Assembly: GCF_913064665.1 (NCBI RefSeq)
Contig: NZ_CAJYBT010000009.1
Span: 1-64,000, forward strand
Length of the DNA stretch: 64,000 bases
Direction: 5' to 3'
Source of the DNA: an uncultured Thioclava sp.
GTDB lineage: Bacteria > Pseudomonadota > Alphaproteobacteria > Rhodobacterales > Rhodobacteraceae
The position numbers were made by a program, and so were the translations under genes. Positions within the stretch are counted from its first letter, which is position 1. Every line of letters begins with the position of its first letter. Below, one piece after another: positions 54,497-62,562 of the stretch. Under the pieces are notes generated by a model, which was not told the origin of the DNA, did no database searches, and was given only the letters and a program-made list of their open reading frames with translations.

Positions 54497-56161
54497 CTAA
54501 TTGCGATGCGCCAGACGGCTGCTTAGCAAATCGCCGGTTTCCGACAGGATCGGCGTGGCGACGGTCGCGAACGAGGTATTGACCTGCTTAAGCGCACGCA
54601 GCGTTTCCTGATGGATATTGCTGGTTTCAATGCTTTCGCCCGCGCCCTCATGCAGACGCATCAGATGCGCGCGCTGCAGGCGTTGTTCGAGCGCGCGGAT
54701 GTCGTCTTTTTCCTCGACCAACTCGCGCGCCTCATCGGGGTTTTGCGTCATCATCACGCTAAGCGCAAGCTGCACATTGGCCAACACCCGGTCATGAAAA
54801 TCGCAGATCTCTTTCCAGCCCTGCTCGGAAAAGCGCACCCCTTCGCTATCAAGACGGCGCGCCAGAGAGACCATGTTGCGCGAGATCATCTCGGCCGCGG
54901 CAGACAGGTTTGCGGCATTGCTCGACAACTCCATCGAGCGCGTGCTGGTCTCATCGCTCAGCGCGGCCTGGTTGAGCTTGGCAAGATACAGCTTCACCTC
55001 CATCAAGGTTTTGTTGGCGTGGTTTTCATCCGTCACCATGCGCGCGGCAAGCACGTCATCCCATTGCACAAACAGCGCCGGAACCGCGCGCAGCATCGCC
55101 TCGGCGGTCTCGCCCATATGCATCACCTCGCGCGCTGCACAGGTCAGCGCGCGCTCGGGGCTTGCAAGCGCTGCCGGGTCCAGCGCGCTGGTGGGGCCGA
55201 TCCCCGCGCTCGGGTCCATACGCGGGGGCATCAGCGTGCCTGCCAGCCGCGTCACCACCCCGGTCAACGGCAGCGCCAACAGCGCCAGACCAATGTTGAA
55301 CGCCAGATGCAAATTGATGATCTGCTGCGCCGGGCTATGGCCCAGCCAGTCAAGCGGCAAGGACAGCCTGCTGATCAGCGCCAATAACATCACCGCCCCG
55401 CCGCCGCGCAACACGAAATTCGCAACGATCATGCGGCGCGGCTCAATCGGGGCGGTCAAGGTCAGCATGAAAGCGATGAACGTGCCGCCCATATTGGCCC
55501 CCAGAACCATCGCCACCGCCGCTTCGGGGGGCAACAGGCCTTGCGACACCAGCGTCACGAACAGCAACACTGCCGCCACGCTGGAATGCACGACCCAAGC
55601 AAACACCGCGCCAATAACAAAGGCCGTCACCGTATCGCGCGCCAGATAGGCCATCACATTCGCCGCCCCCTGACTGTCCACCAGCGGCGTCGTGGCCTCG
55701 CGGATCATCGCCAACGAGACAAAGATCAAAGCCAGCCCGATCAGGATACGCCCGGTCTGGCGGATGCGGCGCTGATGGCCGCGCAGGAACATCGCAACCC
55801 CAACCAGCAACAGCAGCGGCAGCAAGAAGGTTTGGCGTAACAACAAGAGCTGCGCCACGATCGCCGATCCCACATCCGCACCCAGCAAGATCGCCAATCC
55901 CACCGCCACCGCAATCGTGCCGCGCGCAACGAAATTGGACACAAGAAGCGCCACCGCCGTCGAGCTTTGCAGCAAGATCGCCGTGCTCATCCCCGAGGCT
56001 GCTGCCAGCACCCGACTGCCCGCTGACCAGCGCAGCCAGCGACGCAATTGCAACGAGAACGCGCGCTCGACCCCGGTGCGCACCAGACGCACCGACCAGA
56101 TCAACAGTGCTGCCGCCCCCGCGATATGCAGGAAAAACATCGGGATATTAGGGTGGTCCAA
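54497..56161 (-). CDS. Na/Pi cotransporter-PhoU family protein
   Basis: A 554-residue inner-membrane protein with two repeated Na/Pi-cotransporter II halves: LLQSSTAVALL in the first and VVHSSVAAVLL in the second, where QSS has become HSS. A C-terminal PhoU-like helical domain (about 335-540) follows. It probably transports phosphate or senses it. I start it at the TTG at 56161, which has AGAGGA six bases upstream; the first ATG, seven codons later, has none. Confidence 0.85.
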   Translation of the reverse strand: MDHPNIPMFFLHIAGAAALLIWSVRLVRTGVERAFSLQLRRWLRWSAGSRVLAAASGMSTAILLQSSTAVALLVSNFVARGTIAVAVGLAILLGADVGSAIVAQLLLLRQTFLLPLLLLVGVAMFLRGHQRRIRQTGRILIGLALIFVSLAMIREATTPLVDSQGAANVMAYLARDTVTAFVIGAVFAWVVHSSVAAVLLFVTLVSQGLLPPEAAVAMVLGANMGGTFIAFMLTLTAPIEPRRMIVANFVLRGGGAVMLLALISRLSLPLDWLGHSPAQQIINLHLAFNIGLALLALPLTGVVTRLAGTLMPPRMDPSAGIGPTSALDPAALASPERALTCAAREVMHMGETAEAMLRAVPALFVQWDDVLAARMVTDENHANKTLMEVKLYLAKLNQAALSDETSTRSMELSSNAANLSAAAEMISRNMVSLARRLDSEGVRFSEQGWKEICDFHDRVLANVQLALSVMMTQNPDEARELVEEKDDIRALEQRLQRAHLMRLHEGAGESIETSNIHQETLRALKQVNTSFATVATPILSETGDLLSSRLAHRN

Positions 56162-56213
56162 ATTGCGTCCTCTCTGCCCCCTCTTGTGATCGGGGCTTCA
56201 CATTACATAGCGC

Positions 56214-56800
56214 TCAACGCGGCAAAACCAGCATCCCGCCCGCCGTCTCGAACACCGCGCGCGTCTCTTGAGGGGGCGCGGCCTCGGTCACCAGACGGTC
56301 GATCTTGCTAACCGGGCATACCGAAAATGACGCGAGGGCCGCAAATTTCCAGCTGTCAGCCAAGACCATCACGCGATTGGATTGCTCAATCATCGCGCGT
56401 GCGATCTGCGCCTCTTCGAGAGTGTAATCCATCGCCCCGCTGCGCGCGTCAAGCGTGCCCACCGTGAGAACCGCGTGATCGGCCCGAAAGGCGCGGATCT
56501 GAGTCAGCCCTTCGTGCCCACAGTCTAGCTGTTATCGGCGCTGAATTTGCCCCCCATCAGAAACGCCCGGCTGCCAGTATGGGCGCGGGCAATCGCCTCG
56601 ACAAAGATCAGCGTCGTCAAACCGGTATCGATGAACAAGGCTTTGATGTCGCCATTCTCGGTGCGGGCGTGGTGGGCAGGGCGATGGCGCGCCGCTTGAC
56701 GCAGGAAGGCGCGCGCGCCTTGGCGCCTCAGCCGCCGAGCATGACGATGCAACTGACCCTCAACACTCACCGAGGCGCTGGCCGATCCTGGGCGCAACTT
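56214..56800 (-). pseudogene. Decayed DeoR-family regulator
   Basis: Two frames together give the effector half of a DeoR/GlpR-type repressor. The upstream frame contains IKALFIDTGLTTLIF and LMGGKFSADNS then a stop at 56525. A shifted frame continues with HEGLTQIRAFRADHAVLTVG, TLDARSGAMDYTLEEAQIA and LADSWKFAALASF to a stop at 56214. The N-terminal helix-turn-helix is gone; a full gene would run into the ABC operon promoter. GlpR-type DeoR regulators often sit next to glycerol-phosphate or sugar-phosphate importers, in keeping with the neighbouring operon. Confidence 0.75.
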
Positions 56801-56821
56801 CCTTAACGAAACTTAACAGAA

Positions 56822-56828
56822 CTGTCAC
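56822..56828 (+). promoter_or_regulatory. Possible Pho-box half-site before the ABC operon
   Basis: CTGTCAC lies 77 bases before the binding-protein start, inside GAACTGTCAC, a core shared with 62480-62488 before the phospholipase gene. The second half-site expected eleven bases away is poor. PhoB control is possible but not shown. Confidence 0.3.
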
Positions 56829-56904
56829 ACGAACCCGTTAGGGAGCCGTGAAAAGGGCAGCACACACCCTTTCGAACGCAACCCGACCTATCTGGAGATA
56901 GCTG

Positions 56905-57876
56905 ATGTCCCGTTTCCTTCTGGCCGCCGTCATTGCCGTGGCCTTGCCCTCGCTTGCCGGTGCCGAGACCCTGACGCTCTATACCTCGCAGCCCAATGCG
57001 GATGCGCAACAAACCGTTGATGCGTTCTCCGCAGCAAACCCCGGCATTGATGTCGAATGGGTGCGCGATGGCACGACCAAGCTGATGGCCCGCGTCGCCG
57101 CCGAGTTGGAGGCAGGCCAGCCGCAGGCCGATGTCTTGCTGATCGCAGACACGGTAACGCTGGAGGGCATGGCGCAGGCGGGGCAGCTTGCGGCTTATGC
57201 TTCGCCCGAAGAAACCGCTTACGACCCGGCGCTTTACAGCGCGGATGGCTATTACCACTCGACCAAGCTGATCACGACCGGGATCGTCTACAATACGGGC
57301 GCGCCAAGCGTGCCGACCTCTTGGGCTGATCTTGCCAAGCCGGAAATGGCCAATCTCGTGGCCATGCCCTCGCCGCTATATTCCGGGGCCGCGCTGATCC
57401 ATCTGGCAACCCTGACCAACACCAAAGGTCTGGGTTGGGAATATTATGAGGCGCTGGCGGCGAACAAGACGCGCGCCGAGGGCGGCAATGGCGGTACGTT
57501 CAAGGCCGTGGCCTCGGGCGAAAAGCCCTACGGTGTCCTCGTCGATTTCTTGGCGCTGCGCGCGAAGGCCCAAGGCTCGCCGGTCGATTTCGTCTTTCCC
57601 AAAGAAGGCGTTTCCTACGTCACCGAGCCGGTGGCAATCATGGCTGGCACCAAGCACATGGATGCCGCGCAGAAATTCGTCGACTTCCTGCTAAGTAAAG
57701 ACGGCCAGAAACTGGTGGCCAATATGGGCTACATCCCCGCGCGCAACGGTGTGGCAAGCCCCGAAGGCTTCCCCGCGCGCAAGGATATCAAGCTGATGGA
57801 TTTCGACCCCGCCAAGGCGCTGGCCGATAGCGATGCCAACAAGGCGCGGTTCGCAAAGATCTTCGGCGTCCAATGA
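56905..57876 (+). CDS. ABC transporter substrate-binding protein (ferric/organophosphate class)
   Basis: A periplasmic binding protein of 323 residues with a signal peptide ending in LAGA-ETLTLY at about residue 20. It belongs to the AfuA/FbpA/PhnS-like group, whose members bind ferric iron, 2-aminoethylphosphonate or sugar phosphates. The tyrosines that hold iron in FbpA are not clearly visible. Phosphorus genes around it favour an organophosphate ligand; this is an inference. The ATG has GGAG seven bases upstream, and the stop overlaps the permease start. Confidence 0.85.
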   Translation: MSRFLLAAVIAVALPSLAGAETLTLYTSQPNADAQQTVDAFSAANPGIDVEWVRDGTTKLMARVAAELEAGQPQADVLLIADTVTLEGMAQAGQLAAYASPEETAYDPALYSADGYYHSTKLITTGIVYNTGAPSVPTSWADLAKPEMANLVAMPSPLYSGAALIHLATLTNTKGLGWEYYEALAANKTRAEGGNGGTFKAVASGEKPYGVLVDFLALRAKAQGSPVDFVFPKEGVSYVTEPVAIMAGTKHMDAAQKFVDFLLSKDGQKLVANMGYIPARNGVASPEGFPARKDIKLMDFDPAKALADSDANKARFAKIFGVQ

Positions 57877-59579
57877 GCAAAGCCACGACTGCAAGCGGTG
57901 GCAGCCGGTCCCTGGACCGGCTGTTGCCTTTGTTGCTGCTGCCCGTCGCACTGATCGCGCTCGGGCCGGTTCTGCGACTGCTGCTGGAGGGGATCGGCTT
58001 TGGCGACGGGCTGACCACGGACCACCTCACAAGCGTGCTTGCGCGCCCCTCCACCGCCACCGCGCTGCGCCATTCGCTGATCACAGCGGGCGGCGGCACG
58101 CTTCTTTCGGTGCTGATCGGGGCGGGCTTTGCGTTTCTGGTGGCGCTGACCGATATACGCGGCAAGGGGGCGCTGGTGTTCTGCCTGATGATCCCGATGA
58201 TGATCCCGCCCCAGATTACCGCGCTGGCATGGATGCAGATGGCCGGGCCGTCCTCGACGATCCTGAAGATGCTGGGCCTTGCGCCACCCTTGGGCAGCCC
58301 GCAGCCGCTGCATTCTGCAGGCGGCATCATCTTGCTGCTGGGGATTCAGCATGCCTCGCTGGTGTTCCTGACCTTGCGCGCGGGGCTGCGCATGATCCCC
58401 GCCGAGCTGGTTGAGGCGGCGCGCATGTCGGGCGCGGGGCCGGTGCGGGTCTGGGCGCAGACGGTGTTGCCGCTGTCGATGCCATCGCTGATCGCGGGTG
58501 GCGCGATGGCCTTTGTCACCGCCTTGGGCAATTTCGGCATTCCCGCGATGCTGGGCATTCCGGCGGGCTACGCAACGCTGCCGACCCTGATCTATCAACG
58601 CCTTGTCGGCATGGGGCCCTCGGTTCTGTCCGAAGTCGCTGTGCTGTCGCTGCTGATCGGCGCGGTGGCGATCCTTGGTGTTTTGCTAAGCCGTCTCGTG
58701 CTGAAGCGTCAGGGCTTCGGGCTGGTCGGCCTGTCTGGCGCGCCGCTTGCGCTGTCGCTTGGGCGGGCGCGATTGCCGGTCGAGATCGCGATGTGGGTCT
58801 TTATCTTTGCGATCCTCGCGCTGCCGCTGCTTGCGCTTTTGGCGACCTCGCTGATCCCGGCCTATGGCGTGCCCCTGACCTTCCACACTGCCACGCTCAA
58901 AGCGTGGATCGAGGTCCTGTTCGTGCAGCCCGTCACCCGGCGCGCCTATGCCAACTCCCTGTTTCTCGCGATCACGGCGGCGGCGATCCTGCTGGCGATC
59001 TGCCTGCCCCTCGCCTGGCTGATGGAGCGCCGCGCCAATCGGTTCAGCCAGATTCTCGATGCGCTGATCGACCTGCCCTACGCGCTTCCCGGCGTCGTAC
59101 TGTCGATTGCCTGCATTCTGACCTTCATCAACCTGCCCTTCACCGATCTGACGCTTTACGGCACGATCTGGATCATCTTGATGGCCTATCTCGCGCGGTT
59201 CTTCGTCGTCATGTTGCGCCCGATCCAAGCCAGCATCGCCCAGCTTGATCCCGCGATGGAAGAGGCCGCGGCTAGCGTTGGTGCGCATCTGGGGCGGCGG
59301 TTGCGCGACATCGTCCTGCCACTTGCCGCGCCCTCGGCAGCGGCTGGCGCGATCCTTGTGTTCTTGACGGCGGTGAACGAACTGACCGTTTCGGCACTGC
59401 TGTGGTCATCAGGGACCGAAACGCTGGGCGTGGTCATCTACAATCTCGAAGACAGCGGCGAGACGGTCATGGCCTCGGCTCTGGCGATGTCGATCGTCTG
59501 TCTGATCATTGCGCTCATGGGGCTGGTGCAAGCCGGGGCGCGCCGTTTTCCGAAAGGGGTCATCCCATGGCAGAGCTGA
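57873..59579 (+). CDS. ABC transporter permease, two-domain (FbpB/PhnUV type)
   Basis: A 568-residue inner-membrane protein made of two fused permease halves, about twelve helices, each with an EAA loop: LVEAARMSGAGPVRVWAQTVLP in the first half and MEEAAASVGAHLGRRLRDIVLP in the second (both split here by position). Such fused permeases serve ferric and phosphonate importers. It overlaps the upstream gene by four bases and the ATPase gene by thirteen. Confidence 0.88.
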   Translation: MSKATTASGGSRSLDRLLPLLLLPVALIALGPVLRLLLEGIGFGDGLTTDHLTSVLARPSTATALRHSLITAGGGTLLSVLIGAGFAFLVALTDIRGKGALVFCLMIPMMIPPQITALAWMQMAGPSSTILKMLGLAPPLGSPQPLHSAGGIILLLGIQHASLVFLTLRAGLRMIPAELVEAARMSGAGPVRVWAQTVLPLSMPSLIAGGAMAFVTALGNFGIPAMLGIPAGYATLPTLIYQRLVGMGPSVLSEVAVLSLLIGAVAILGVLLSRLVLKRQGFGLVGLSGAPLALSLGRARLPVEIAMWVFIFAILALPLLALLATSLIPAYGVPLTFHTATLKAWIEVLFVQPVTRRAYANSLFLAITAAAILLAICLPLAWLMERRANRFSQILDALIDLPYALPGVVLSIACILTFINLPFTDLTLYGTIWIILMAYLARFFVVMLRPIQASIAQLDPAMEEAAASVGAHLGRRLRDIVLPLAAPSAAAGAILVFLTAVNELTVSALLWSSGTETLGVVIYNLEDSGETVMASALAMSIVCLIIALMGLVQAGARRFPKGVIPWQS

Positions 59580-60643
59580 CATTTTCCAACCTATCCAAGA
59601 CGTTTGGCGGCGCGCCTGCGCTGGATGCGATCAATGCGCAGATCGCCTCGGGCGAGTTCGTGGCGCTGCTTGGCCCTTCGGGATGCGGCAAGACCACCCT
59701 GCTGCGCCTGACCGCCGGGTTTGAACATCCCAGCGCCGGCGAGATCCGGGTCGGGGGCGAAACGGTCGCCGGTGCCGGGCGCTTCGTGTCGCCCGAGGAT
59801 CGCGAGATCGGGATCGTGTTTCAATCCTACGCGCTGTGGCCGCATAAATCGGTGTTCGACAATGTCGCCTACCCGCTTGAGGTGCGCCGCATTTCCCGCG
59901 CAGCACGTCGGGCCCGCGTGGCCGATGCGCTGGCCCTCACCGGGCTTGGGGCGTTTGCCGACCGGATGCCGTCGCAATTGTCGGGCGGGCAGCGGCAACG
60001 GGTCGCACTGGCGCGCTGCCTTGTGTTCGAACCGCGCGCGGTCCTGCTGGATGAGCCGCTCGCCAATCTCGATCTGGCGCTGCGGGCCTCGATGCAGGAC
60101 GTGTTCAGACTGTTTCACCGCCGCACGGGCGCGACCATGCTTTATGTCACCCATGATCAGGGCGAGGCGCTGGCGCTGGCCGATCGGGTGGCGGTGATGA
60201 ATGCCGGAAAAATCCGCCAATTCGCGGCGCCCGAGACTCTGTATCGCGAGCCCGCCGATTGCTTTGTGGCGGGGTTTGTCGGCGCTGGCGCGGTGGTCTC
60301 GGCCCGCATAACCGGACGGGCCGAGCGCGCGGGCCTTGTGTTGAATGTGCTGGGTCAGGATGTCGTGTCGCGCAGCGCCGCCCCCGAGCCGAGCCATGTC
60401 AGCATCCGCCCCGAGTCGATCACATTGGCCGATGACGCCCCGCTGCGCGCCCGCGTGACCAGCTGCACCTATCTGGGGGGCCGTTTTCGGCTGGAGATGG
60501 ATGCGGCAGGCGAGACGCTGGTGGCCTTCTGCGCCCAGCGCGCCGCGATTGGCGAAACGGTCGGCGTCAGCCTGCACGATCTCTGGGCGTTTCGTGATCC
60601 CGACGGCGACGTCGTTTTGCAAAAGGCGCTGGCCGATGCGTGA
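59567..60643 (+). CDS. ABC transporter ATP-binding protein
   Basis: The ATPase of the same importer, 358 residues: Walker A GPSGCGKTT, signature LSGGQRQRVALARC, Walker B VLLDEPLANLDL, switch His in VTHDQGEAL and a C-terminal TOBE domain. I start it at ATG 59567 with AAAGGGG seven bases upstream. Its stop overlaps the start of the metallo-hydrolase gene by eight bases, so the hydrolase belongs to the transport operon. Confidence 0.9.
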   Translation: MAELTFSNLSKTFGGAPALDAINAQIASGEFVALLGPSGCGKTTLLRLTAGFEHPSAGEIRVGGETVAGAGRFVSPEDREIGIVFQSYALWPHKSVFDNVAYPLEVRRISRAARRARVADALALTGLGAFADRMPSQLSGGQRQRVALARCLVFEPRAVLLDEPLANLDLALRASMQDVFRLFHRRTGATMLYVTHDQGEALALADRVAVMNAGKIRQFAAPETLYREPADCFVAGFVGAGAVVSARITGRAERAGLVLNVLGQDVVSRSAAPEPSHVSIRPESITLADDAPLRARVTSCTYLGGRFRLEMDAAGETLVAFCAQRAAIGETVGVSLHDLWAFRDPDGDVVLQKALADA

Positions 60644-61721
60644 TCAGGTCTCAACAACCACCGCTTGGGTCGAGGTCCTCTCGGGGCTTGGCGAAAAAGG
60701 CCCCGCCTGCATCCGGCTCTGGACCGGGCGCGAGATTTGGGTTCTCGATGTCGGTGTCGGACCCGAGGCGACCTCACCATTCCATCCCGAATGGCTGGAC
60801 GGGGCCGACCGTGTCTTCATCTCTCACGACCACATCGATCACATCGGCGGGGCCGCGCATGCGATTGCTGCGGGTCTGCCGATCCATTGCACTGCGCAAA
60901 CCGCGCGCGCCCTGCCGCCGGGGGCCGATCTGGTGCTCGTGCCCGAGACGGGGCAGACGCGGGTTGCTGGCGTAACGGTCACGACCGGGCGCAATGGTCA
61001 CGCTTTGGGCGGGGTCTGGTTTCATTTCGATCTGGGCGACGGGCTGTTCTTTTCCGGCGATTGGTCGCAGGAAAGCACTTGGTTTGCCTTTGACCCGCCG
61101 CCCCCTGCCGCAACCGCGCTGATTGACGCCTCTTATCAACTCGATGATGTTCCCCAGACCGCCCGTCGCACCGCGCTGGACGAGATGCTGGCGCAAACTG
61201 ACGCGCAGCAATTCCTGTTCCCTGTGCCGCCATCGGGGCGCGCAGGCGAATTGGCGCTGCACTTGATGCGCCACGGCGACGTCTCTTTCGATGACACCTG
61301 CCGCGAAGCGATTGAGGATGGGATTCAAAGCGGCAGCCTGTCCCCGCAATCCGCCGCGCTCGCGCCGCTTTTGACCCGTGGCTTTGACAAATCGGCGCAG
61401 TTTCTGCTTTGCGACACGCCCAATGCCGATGGTGGCATGGCGCAGAAAATCGTACGCGACTGGCATGAGGCAGGTCGGCTTGGTCAGGATGCGATCGTCG
61501 TTTTCACCGGGCATATGACGGCGCATGCACGCGCGATTGCAGCACAGGGCGGGCGGTTCTTGCGATGGAATGTGCACCCTCCGCTTTCGGACCAGATCGA
61601 CATGATCCGCCACCTTGGCGCGCGCCGCGCAGCCCCGTTATTCTGCGCCCAGCCCGAGCAATACCTGCTTGAGCCACGCTTCCCGGCCGAAATCCTGCTC
61701 AATGAAAGATGCCTGCTATGA
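60636..61721 (+). CDS. MBL-fold metallo-hydrolase
   Basis: A 361-residue metallo-beta-lactamase fold protein. The two-metal site motif HDHIDH is at residues 64-69, with later metal ligands in GHALGG and SGDWSQES. The second half is longer than in simple MBL hydrolases and ends with FTGHMTAHARA and RWNVHPPLSDQ, recalling the clamp region of beta-CASP nucleases. As part of a transporter operon it may hydrolyse the imported phosphoester or a cyclic product. No close family name comes to mind. Confidence 0.78.
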   Translation: MRDQVSTTTAWVEVLSGLGEKGPACIRLWTGREIWVLDVGVGPEATSPFHPEWLDGADRVFISHDHIDHIGGAAHAIAAGLPIHCTAQTARALPPGADLVLVPETGQTRVAGVTVTTGRNGHALGGVWFHFDLGDGLFFSGDWSQESTWFAFDPPPPAATALIDASYQLDDVPQTARRTALDEMLAQTDAQQFLFPVPPSGRAGELALHLMRHGDVSFDDTCREAIEDGIQSGSLSPQSAALAPLLTRGFDKSAQFLLCDTPNADGGMAQKIVRDWHEAGRLGQDAIVVFTGHMTAHARAIAAQGGRFLRWNVHPPLSDQIDMIRHLGARRAAPLFCAQPEQYLLEPRFPAEILLNERCLL

Positions 61722-62302
61722 CCCTGCCAGACCTGCCCTTCGTCGTGATCCGTCACGGTGAGACCAATGCAAACCGCGAGGGATGGATCGCAGGTCGGAT
61801 CGAGGCGCAGCTGACACAGGCGGGGCAGCGCGCCGCGCATTCCTTGTCAGACCGGGAGTGGCCCGAGGAAATCGTCCTGTTCGTCAGCCCGCAGCAACGC
61901 GCCCAACTGACCGCGCAACTGGCGTTTCCACAACGTCCGTTGATCACGCTGGACGGGCTGCGCGAACGCGATTGGGGCGTCTTCGAGGGGCGCCCCCTTG
62001 CCGAGGCACCACCGCGAGAGGCCACTCCCGACAAGGGTGAGCCCTGGGCTGACATGATCGCACGTGTCGCGGCCGCGATCACGCAGGCGCAAGCTGAGGC
62101 GGCAGGCGCCCTGCCCGTTCTGGTCGCGCATTCCGGCGTCATTCGTGCCGCGCGTCATCTGACCTGCGGCTCCGCGCACGGCCCTACCCCCGCCAATACC
62201 ACACCATATCTGTTCACCCCGCTCACGGGCGACTGGCGCGAAACCGAATTGACGACACAGGACGCAATATTTCAAACGCAAACCTGCAAAGTCGGCGGGT
62301 GA
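61718..62302 (+). CDS. Histidine phosphatase family protein
   Basis: A 194-residue phosphoglycerate-mutase-like phosphatase with the catalytic RHGE (residues 12-15, phospho-accepting His13), the Glu in LRERDWGVFEG and the second His in VAHSGVIRA. I start it at ATG 61718, overlapping the hydrolase stop (ATGA). It closes the ABC importer operon, and a phosphatase at the end supports the idea of phosphoester uptake and breakdown. Confidence 0.85.
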   Translation: MTLPDLPFVVIRHGETNANREGWIAGRIEAQLTQAGQRAAHSLSDREWPEEIVLFVSPQQRAQLTAQLAFPQRPLITLDGLRERDWGVFEGRPLAEAPPREATPDKGEPWADMIARVAAAITQAQAEAAGALPVLVAHSGVIRAARHLTCGSAHGPTPANTTPYLFTPLTGDWRETELTTQDAIFQTQTCKVGG

Positions 62303-62470
62303 GGCCACCAAAGATGCGGCTGCGAAACCCGGGAGGCGAAGGGAAATGTCCCGCGGGTAACGGCATCTCTACAGAGCCTGCGCCATTTCAATCACCAAAT
62401 ACTCACTTGATGAACGCATCTTTGTGAGCAGGCAGCCGCCTCACCCAGCCGTGAGGCCTTGTGATGAAAG

Positions 62471-62488
62471 GCGTCACGGAACTGTCAA
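62471..62488 (+). promoter_or_regulatory. Putative Pho box before the phospholipase gene
   Basis: GCGTCAC (62471-62477) and CTGTCAA (62482-62488) are eleven bases apart, like the two halves of CTGTCAT-N4-CTGTCAT. The better half matches six of seven positions, the other four. It lies about 80 bases before the start codon. Confidence 0.45.
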
Positions 62489-62562
62489 ATCCCTCCCCTA
62501 GCGAACGGTCATGCCCGAAGTCGCCATTCAAGCGGCAGGCTGCCAAATATGAGGGAAAGTCC

